DNA of 11,865 nt from Gemmatimonadota bacterium (lineage in GTDB: Bacteria > Gemmatimonadota > Gemmatimonadetes > Gemmatimonadales > Gemmatimonadaceae), in NCBI GenBank assembly GCA_028287225.1, contig JAQBPZ010000341.1, positions 1 to 11,865 on the forward strand, written 5' to 3'. A model generated the notes under the pieces. That model did not search any database. It saw only the letters and a list, made by a program, of their open reading frames with translations, and had not been told where the DNA came from. Every line of letters starts with the position of its first letter. The stretch's first letter is position 1. Positions 7,323-11,865 of the stretch are shown here, piece by piece. The position numbers and the translations under genes were made by a program.

Positions 7323-8159
7323 ATGCGACTTGTTCATCTGCTGCCCATCGCGATGCTCGCGATGGCGGCGTGCCATGAGAACGGTGTGTCCGTCAACGCC
7401 CGGCCGCCCCTCGGCGGCGTGCGCTTCATCAATGCGGTGGCCGATGGCGGCCCCGTCGACATCCGGATGGTGGACCAGGTGGAGTGGTCGGCCAGCTCCG
7501 TCTCGGGCGGCGCGGCCTGCTGCGGCCTGGCCTTCCGCGCCGGCACCATCCACTGGGCGACCGAGGCGAAGCCGCGCCACATCCGCGTCTTCCCGAGCGA
7601 CTCCAGCATCACCATCGCCTCGCAGATCCTGCTCGACACCACGATCACGATCGAGGCCAACAAGAACGTCACCCTGATGCTCGTCGGCAGCCGTGCCGCC
7701 GGCGGCAAGGTCAGCTTCGTGACGATCAGCGACAACCCGACACCAACGCCGACGCAGGTCGCGGTGCGGCTCGTGAACGCCAGCAACTCCACGCAGACGC
7801 CGGCGTCGGCGAACGGCTACATCACCGCCACGACGACCAGCGCCCTGCCGGCGACCCCGGACTTCAGCGCCGTTGGGCCGCTTTCGGCCTCGCCGTACGT
7901 GATGCGGCCCCCCGGCTCGTTCGCGATCCAGACGACCGCCGCGAGCAGCACGGCGACCGTGTGGGCGGCGAACGCGCCGGATGGCACGGACGCCACCGCG
8001 ATCGGCGGTGTCACGGCCGGCGCCAAGGGTCCCGGCAGCGGGCTCTCGGCGTACCTGTTCCCGCGGTCGGTTGCCGGTACGGGCGCGCCGCAGTCGGCCG
8101 CCTTCCAGACACCGGGCATCGTGTTCTTCGTGGACCTGATTCCCAAGCCGCCGCTCTGA
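7323..8159 (+). CDS. DUF4397-type lipoprotein
   Basis: The protein has 278 residues. The ATG at 7323 is preceded by AGGA (7311-7314, 8 bases away) and gives a short lipoprotein signal (MRLVHLLPIAMLAMAAC, Cys17); an earlier in-frame start at 7278 would bury this signal. Residues 32-135 begin GGVRFINAVADGGPVDIRMV, the typical opening of DUF4397 domains (V-x-N-A/H-A-S-P-D-A-x-x-V-D). A second, similar unit starts near residue 146 with VAVRLVNAS and runs to about 255. A Pro/Thr linker (NPTPTPTQ) joins them. DUF4397 is a beta-sandwich-like domain of unknown function common in secreted proteins. The gene starts 48 bases after the small lipoprotein gene and is the last of the probable operon, ended by the inverted repeat at 8177-8217. 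Cys66 and Cys67 form an unusual adjacent pair. Confidence 0.85.
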   Translation: MRLVHLLPIAMLAMAACHENGVSVNARPPLGGVRFINAVADGGPVDIRMVDQVEWSASSVSGGAACCGLAFRAGTIHWATEAKPRHIRVFPSDSSITIASQILLDTTITIEANKNVTLMLVGSRAAGGKVSFVTISDNPTPTPTQVAVRLVNASNSTQTPASANGYITATTTSALPATPDFSAVGPLSASPYVMRPPGSFAIQTTAASSTATVWAANAPDGTDATAIGGVTAGAKGPGSGLSAYLFPRSVAGTGAPQSAAFQTPGIVFFVDLIPKPPL

Positions 8160-8176
8160 TCGGCGCCAGCTGATGT

Positions 8177-8217
8177 ACGGACGGGGCGGACTTCCACTGG
8201 AAGTCCGCCCCGTCCGT
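8177..8217. terminator. Perfect 20-bp inverted repeat, bidirectional terminator candidate
   Basis: The arms at 8177-8196 and 8198-8217 are exact reverse complements of 20 bases around a single C at 8197; the hairpin loop would be ACTGG-like after the tip opens. It lies 17 bases after the DUF4397 gene's stop and 12 bases beyond the stop of the convergent gene, so it could end transcripts from both strands. There is no U tract on either side, hence moderate confidence in the mechanism, though the structure itself is unmistakable. Confidence 0.65.
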
Positions 8218-8229
8218 GCAGGTGGGGAG

Positions 8230-8604
8230 CTACTTCATGGTCACGGCGATGACGGGGCCGTTCACCCGGGCGTTGTACCGGGCCTGCGCGGCCGCGACGT
8301 CGTAGAAGCGGGCGCTGGCGACCTGCGAGAGGGTGATGTCCCGCAGTGCCTGCGCGCCGCCGATCCTGCTGTCATTCACGTAGACGCTTACCGGCAGGGG
8401 CCGAGCATCCGGCCCGCGGAGCCAGTTTGGCCGTTCGGCCACGACGAAGTCGAGCAGGCTCATCTGGGTCGCGCCAGCCAGGTCGGCCGGGGTGATCGAC
8501 CGGGAATCACCCCGGGTGCCCACCGCTTCCGCGACGGGGCCGCCCGCCGAGGCACAGCCAGCCGTCGTCAGCAGGGCGACGCACAACTGCAGGACAGGCC
8601 GCAT
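8230..8604 (-). CDS. Small plug-domain-like lipoprotein
   Basis: The protein has 124 residues with a lipoprotein signal (MRPVLQLCVALLTTAGC, lipobox TAGC, Cys17). The body resembles a stand-alone TonB-receptor plug fold: ITPADLAGATQMSLLDFV, ERPNWLRG, then VSVYVNDSRIGG, ALRDITLSQVASARFYD, and a closing VIAVTMK strand. This order (helix, surface-exposed WLRG, strand with a D-turn, helix, short final strand) matches small plug-like lipoproteins I associate with Gemmatimonadota; that association is from memory, not a search. The usual GxGxGGAILV-type turn before the last strand is here the less typical NARVNGPVIAV. The gene converges on the SusCD operon and diverges from the receiver gene. GGAA about 5 bases before the ATG is a weak ribosome-binding site. 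The function is unknown. Confidence 0.8.
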   Translation of the reverse strand: MRPVLQLCVALLTTAGCASAGGPVAEAVGTRGDSRSITPADLAGATQMSLLDFVVAERPNWLRGPDARPLPVSVYVNDSRIGGAQALRDITLSQVASARFYDVAAAQARYNARVNGPVIAVTMK

Positions 8605-8808
8605 CTGGTTCCGTGGAAGGAGTGAACGAGTCTGGCACGTGCCCCGGCGGTCGGGATGGACCTGACCGCGCCAATCATAGTGGGCCGGCGAGCCCGGAGC
8701 GAGTGGATTCGCGCAGGGAGCACGCCAAACTGGCCCCCGACTTGCCTTTCATTCCGGCACGCACCCCCGCCGGGGGCGCTTCGGGCAGTGGACGCGGGAG
8801 AGTATTCG
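8605..8808. promoter_or_regulatory. Divergent intergenic region between plug-like lipoprotein and receiver genes
   Basis: These 204 bases must carry promoters for both flanking genes. On the minus strand, TATGAT (8679-8674) is the best -10-like hexamer, 70 bases before the lipoprotein ATG, but no good -35 accompanies it. An in-frame upstream extension of the receiver frame to 8656 adds 51 residues without receiver homology, so I treat it as untranslated. A short G+C stem (CCCCC/GGGGG, 8764-8776) lies 30 bases before the receiver start. Confidence 0.35.
8796..8802 (+). promoter_or_regulatory. Ribosome-binding site that fixes the receiver gene's GTG start
   Basis: GGGAGAG lies 6-8 bases before GTG at 8809. 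The next residues, QTGDAVLPPILVVDD, place the receiver's first strand a few residues from the start, as is normal. Confidence 0.6.
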
Positions 8809-9213
8809 GTGCAGACTGGTGATGCTGTGCTCCCACCGATCCTGGTGGTGGACGACAATCACGACAATGCCGAGATCATCCGGCAGTACCTGGAGATCCG
8901 CGGCTATCCGATCTCGGTCGCCCATGACGGTGACGAGGCGTTGGCCCTGTTCGACCAGGTGAAGCCGTCGCTCGTCCTGCTGGACGTGATGATGCCCGGC
9001 CGCGACGGCTGGGAAGTGTGCCGCATCATGAAGCAGCACCCGACCCTTGGCCGCAGCGTCCGGATCATCATGGTCACGGCGCTCGATGCCTGGGACGACA
9101 AACGTGAGGCGTTGCAGCTCGGCGCCGACGATTACGTGGAGAAGCCTTTTGACCTGCCGACCCTCGCCAAGACCGTGCAGCGCAACCTCGAACAGTTGCG
9201 CGCCGCGTCCTGA
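8809..9213 (+). CDS. Single-domain response regulator (CheY-like receiver)
   Basis: This is a phosphoacceptor switch with no output domain of its own. It has 134 residues from GTG 8809, the full length of one receiver domain. All key residues are present: the acidic pair Asp15/Asp16 (ILVVDDN), phosphoacceptor Asp59 (LLDVMMPGRDG), Thr90 (IMVTAL) and Lys112 (VEKPF). GADDY before the lysine is the usual beta5 lead-in. The gene is followed 36 bases later by an EAL-domain gene in the same reading frame, with no stop codon other than its own TGA (9211-9213) between them. The output is therefore probably c-di-GMP turnover through that neighbour, by protein contact. The cognate histidine kinase is not in the window. 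Confidence 0.93.
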   Translation: MQTGDAVLPPILVVDDNHDNAEIIRQYLEIRGYPISVAHDGDEALALFDQVKPSLVLLDVMMPGRDGWEVCRIMKQHPTLGRSVRIIMVTALDAWDDKREALQLGADDYVEKPFDLPTLAKTVQRNLEQLRAAS

Positions 9214-9249
9214 CCCGCTGACGCGGCCCGCCGCAGCCCTGCGGCACGC

Positions 9250-10896
9250 GTGAGCGACTCCCTGCTGATCAGCGATTCGGACGTCCCGGAGATCCGCGAG
9301 GCGGTCACCCTCCTGGACGGCTGGCGCGTGGACGCCAGGCCCATCGTGGAGCTCTCGGCCGCGCTCGCCGAGCCCGGGGTGCGCGCCGTGCTGCTGACCA
9401 CGGCCGATCCCTCGCTGCTGCGATCGGGCATCGAGCAGGCCCATGCGCGCGGGGTGCCCGTGCTCGTGGGGTGCGCCGACGAGGCCGCCCGGCGCCGCGC
9501 GGTGGAGCTGAACGCCGAGGAGTGGTTCCACCTGCCTGCCACCGCGGAGGAGATCGCCGCGCGCACCTGGTCGGCCGTCGCCCGCGGTGCGATGCTGAGC
9601 GCCGAGGCGATGCAGCGCGTGGACCGGGTGGAGTACGAGCACATGCTGCACGACTCCCTCACCGGGCTGCCGACGCTGCCCGTCGCGATCGAGCGGTCGC
9701 GGCAGATCTTCAAGGAGCGCGGCGAGCTGGTGGTGCTCTACTTCAACTTCGTGCGCTACTCGAAGGTGGAGGAAATTTATGGGTGGGAAAAGCTCGACGC
9801 CGTGCTCGAGACGACCGCCAGCGCGGTGAAGGCGTTCCTCGACGACGACGAGATGGGCGAGTCGCGCGTCATGGTGAGCTTCACGAACGACGACGACTTC
9901 ATCTTCTTCCACGTGCCGCAGTCGGGCGTCGCGGCGGCCACGGAGGGCGAGATCACCGAGATGGTGGCGCGGCTCCAGACCTCGGTGGGGGCTACGATCG
10001 AGGCGGCGCACGGCGAGGACATCGCCGCGCTGTTCGACATCTACGTGGGCCGTGCGCACCTGTACTACAATCCCAAGATCCGCCTGGAGCGCCTGATCTA
10101 CCGCGGCATCCGCGAGGCGCAGAACTCCTCGCGGTCCGTGGAGGAGCGCGAGCGCGCCCGCCGCGTGAACGACCTCAAGACGGCGCTGCGCGACCGCGCG
10201 GTCTACGTGGACTACCACCCGATCGTCGTCGCCTCCACGCGCGAGATCTTCGGCTACGAGGCGCTGGCCCGCGGCGTCGCGCGCACGCTGCGGAGCCCGG
10301 AGGTGATGTTCGACGTGGCGGCCGAGGCCGACCTGATCTGGGAGCTGAGCCGCCTCTGCCGCGCGCGCGCGCTCGAGGGGATGGCGCAGCGGCTGGAGCC
10401 GGGTCAGCTCCTCTTCCTCAACGTGGACCCGCACGACTTCGCGGATCCGGCGTTCACGGAGCAGGAGGTCACGGAACCGTCGCGCGTCGTCATCGAGATC
10501 ACGGAGCGCACGGCCATCAAGGACTACCCGAAGTTCCGCGAGCGCCTCAAGGCGTTCCGCGAGATGGGCTACCGCTTCGCGGTGGACGACGCGGGCAGCG
10601 GGTACGCCGGCCTGGGCTCCATCGCGAACCTGGAGCCGGACTTCATCAAGCTCGACATCTCCCTCATCAACGCGATCGACACGAACTTCATCAAGCAGAA
10701 CCTCGTGCAGACGATGGTGAAGTTCGCCAACGACCACGGCGCGATGGTGATCGCCGAGGGCGTGGAGCGCGCCGAGGAGTTCGCGATGGTGCAGGAGCTC
10801 GGCGTGCACCTGGTGCAGGGCTTCTACCTGCACCGGCCGCAGTCGGCATCGTCCCCGATCAAGCACGAGCAGCCCCAGCTCACGATGAAGCCGTGA
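9250..10896 (+). CDS. Pseudo-receiver / degenerate GGDEF / EAL c-di-GMP phosphodiesterase
   Basis: This protein probably hydrolyses c-di-GMP to pGpG in the cytoplasm. It has 548 residues. Residues 1-112 look like a receiver that has lost its chemistry: the beta3 strand is AVLLTTAD and the beta5 lysine is replaced (FHLPAT). Residues 130-290 form a GGDEF-like domain (LHDSLTGLP) whose signature is NDDDF (213-217), so cyclase activity is unlikely. Residues 310-530 are a complete EAL domain: Glu337 (YEALAR), Asn391 (FLNVDP), Glu416/Glu419 (IEITE), Asp446-Asp447 (DDAGSGY), Lys467 (FIKLD), Glu503 (AEGVE) and Gln523 (QGF). All metal and catalytic positions are there; loop 6 has DDAG instead of DDFG. 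The GTG start has no clear ribosome-binding site, and no other start exists between it and the preceding TGA. The charged stretch SVEERERARRVND (296-308) may be a helical linker. Confidence 0.92.
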   Translation: MSDSLLISDSDVPEIREAVTLLDGWRVDARPIVELSAALAEPGVRAVLLTTADPSLLRSGIEQAHARGVPVLVGCADEAARRRAVELNAEEWFHLPATAEEIAARTWSAVARGAMLSAEAMQRVDRVEYEHMLHDSLTGLPTLPVAIERSRQIFKERGELVVLYFNFVRYSKVEEIYGWEKLDAVLETTASAVKAFLDDDEMGESRVMVSFTNDDDFIFFHVPQSGVAAATEGEITEMVARLQTSVGATIEAAHGEDIAALFDIYVGRAHLYYNPKIRLERLIYRGIREAQNSSRSVEERERARRVNDLKTALRDRAVYVDYHPIVVASTREIFGYEALARGVARTLRSPEVMFDVAAEADLIWELSRLCRARALEGMAQRLEPGQLLFLNVDPHDFADPAFTEQEVTEPSRVVIEITERTAIKDYPKFRERLKAFREMGYRFAVDDAGSGYAGLGSIANLEPDFIKLDISLINAIDTNFIKQNLVQTMVKFANDHGAMVIAEGVERAEEFAMVQELGVHLVQGFYLHRPQSASSPIKHEQPQLTMKP

Positions 10897-10901
10897 GGCC
10901 T

Positions 10902-11068
10902 GAACGGCGTTAGCGGTTTGCGGTGAGCGGTTGGCGGTAGAAGGGTCCCGAGGTCTGACCGCTCACTGCCAAGGGCAAGGGCGTTTGCAGTTGGCGGTGA
11001 GCGGTGAGCGGTAGAAGCGTCCCGAAGCCTGACCGCTCACTGCTCACCGCCAACTGCAAACGCCGTTC
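10902..11068. repeat. Heptamer-built inverted repeat element between convergent genes
   Basis: The element is bounded by 10-base perfect inverted ends (GAACGGCGTT at 10902-10911, AACGCCGTTC at 11059-11068). Inside are runs of the heptamer NNGC(G/A)GT: four in a row at 10911-10938, four at 10985-11012, and inverted copies at 10958-10964 and 11032-11059. Two related units share a 19-base spacer (AGAAG-GTCCCGA-G-CTG pattern, 10939-10957 and 11013-11031, 16 of 19 identical). In the second unit the arms 10980-11012 and 11032-11064 match at 32 of 33 positions. The first unit has a shortened right arm. It lies between the EAL gene and the convergent waaA gene, so it may also serve as a transcription end for both. 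No coding capacity is seen. Confidence 0.8.
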
Positions 11069-11074
11069 GGAGGG

Positions 11075-11865
11075 TCAGCGCAGCAGCTCCGCCACCAGCG
11101 CGTACGAGCGTTCCGCGGCGCCGAGGCCGGAGTGGACCACGCGGCGCGCGTTGCTGCCCGCGGTGCGCCACTGGACGTCGCCGCGGGCCCAGCTCTCCAG
11201 CGTGCTCGCGAGCGCGGCGCCATCGGGAATCGTGAGCGCGGCGTCGGCGTCCAGCAGGAGTCGCGCGTCGCGGCTCGCCTCGTGGTGCGGCCCGAACAAC
11301 ACCGGTGTCCCGAAGGCCGCGGGCTCCAGCACCGAATGCAGTCCCGCCGCGTGGAAGCCACCGCCCACGAACGCGAGCTGCGCCACGTCGTAGAGGTCGC
11401 CCAGCACCCCCACGCGGTCCACCAGGACGACATCGGCGGTGATGGCGTTTGCGCTGCCGAGGCGCGCGAGGCGCAGCCCGGACGACGCGGCCCAGTCGAT
11501 GATGGGCGCGAGATGCGCCGTGGTGGGCTCGTGCGGGGCGATCACGAGGCGGATGTCCCGATGCCGTGCGGCCACGGCGTGCCACGCGGGCAGGAGGGCC
11601 GCTTCGTCGGCCGGCCAGGTGGATCCGGCGACGAGGGTCGGCCGCGGGCCGCGCAGCGGCGCGAGCAGCGCGGCCGCCCGCTCGATGTGCCGCGTGCGCG
11701 CCCACACCTGGTCGTAGCGGGTGTCCCCCGTGATGGTGATGCGCCGCGCCGGCACGCCGAGCGAGACGAGACGGTCGGCGTCCTCGGTGCTGATGGCGCC
11801 GACGCGCTCGAGCTGGCCGTACGCCTCGCGCAGCAGGGCGCCCGCGATCCCCGAGCGGCGCGACG
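11075..11865 (-). CDS. waaA: 3-deoxy-D-manno-octulosonic acid (Kdo) transferase, 5'-truncated
   Basis: WaaA (KdtA, family GT30) transfers Kdo from CMP-Kdo to lipid A precursors at the inner membrane's cytoplasmic face. The frame stays open to the window edge, so the GTG at 11755 is internal; the residues before it continue the family (GAISTEDADRLVSLGVPARR). About 262 C-terminal residues of the usual 400-430 are visible. Motifs are GDTRYDQV, GSTWPADE, IAPHEP, and the nucleotide-sugar-binding stretch VLGDLYDVAQLAFVGG followed by GLHSVLEPAAFGTPVLFGP, all in the order of WaaA's C-terminal GT-B half. The N-terminal half with the catalytic glutamate is outside the window. It confirms that the organism makes Kdo-containing lipopolysaccharide. 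The gene converges on the EAL gene across the heptamer repeat. Confidence 0.92.
   Translation of the reverse strand, partial: SRRSGIAGALLREAYGQLERVGAISTEDADRLVSLGVPARRITITGDTRYDQVWARTRHIERAAALLAPLRGPRPTLVAGSTWPADEAALLPAWHAVAARHRDIRLVIAPHEPTTAHLAPIIDWAASSGLRLARLGSANAITADVVLVDRVGVLGDLYDVAQLAFVGGGFHAAGLHSVLEPAAFGTPVLFGPHHEASRDARLLLDADAALTIPDGAALASTLESWARGDVQWRTAGSNARRVVHSGLGAAERSYALVAELLR

Noticed and set aside
1612..8159. Polysaccharide-utilisation locus
   Set aside because: The SusCD pair alone does not make one; no carbohydrate-active enzyme or SusR/ECF-type regulator is in the window.
9640..10120. Active diguanylate cyclase
   Set aside because: The signature is NDDDF instead of GGDEF or GGEEF, so both glycines needed for GTP positioning are missing.
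8749..10866. 705-residue open frame on the minus strand opposite the receiver and EAL genes
   Set aside because: It has the same antisense composition bias (R/H/L/V-rich) and crosses two clearly coding genes with intact catalytic motifs on the plus strand.
9471..10913. 480-residue plus-strand frame overlapping the EAL gene
   Set aside because: Its arginine/glycine-rich translation has no motif; the overlapping frame carries all EAL residues.
10902..11068. CRISPR array
   Set aside because: The repeats are 7 bases, contiguous and inverted, and there are only two 19-base spacer-like segments, which are similar to each other; this is not a repeat-spacer array.

Overview
The window is high-G+C DNA (about two thirds G+C by eye), densely coding, from a diderm (Gram-negative-type) bacterium. 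A full SusC/RagA-type TonB-dependent transporter with a SusD/RagB lipoprotein, several small lipoproteins, barrel-less plug-domain proteins with carboxypeptidase-regulatory-like repeats, and a Kdo transferase for lipopolysaccharide together suggest Gemmatimonadota. Bacteroidota are the other large users of SusCD pairs, but the base composition and the small plug-like proteins fit them poorly. This assignment is inferred from gene content and composition; no marker gene is present.

Layout. (1) 1-1050: 3' part of a secreted protein with a regulatory-like beta domain, a TonB-receptor plug domain and a TonB C-terminal domain, and no barrel. (2) 1051-1611: about 560 bases without a convincing gene but with four successive stem-loops. 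(3) 1612-8159: a probable four-gene outer-membrane operon on the + strand, consisting of the SusC/RagA transporter, the SusD/RagB lipoprotein, a small lipoprotein with a C-terminal hydrophobic segment (1 base after susD), and a DUF4397-type lipoprotein. It ends at a perfect 20-bp inverted repeat. (4) 8230-8604 (-): a small plug-like lipoprotein that converges on the operon. (5) 8809-10896 (+): a c-di-GMP signalling pair, a stand-alone receiver followed in the same reading frame by a pseudo-receiver/degenerate-GGDEF/EAL protein. (6) 10902-11068: an inverted element built of heptamers, between convergent genes. (7) 11075-11865 (-): the C-terminal part of Kdo transferase WaaA, cut by the window edge.

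How the genes may work together. The SusCD pair should import a TonB-dependent ligand through the outer membrane. The two further lipoproteins in the operon may be accessory surface or periplasmic subunits. No glycoside hydrolase, sulfatase, peptidase or dedicated regulator is present, so the substrate cannot be read from context and the locus is not a classic polysaccharide-utilisation locus. The receiver/EAL pair is a separate c-di-GMP module whose input kinase is not in the window.

I see no CRISPR array, tRNA, rRNA, transposase or phage gene. The observations most worth following are the barrel-less plug/TonB_C fusion, the single in-frame stop between receiver and EAL protein, and the heptamer-built inverted element.
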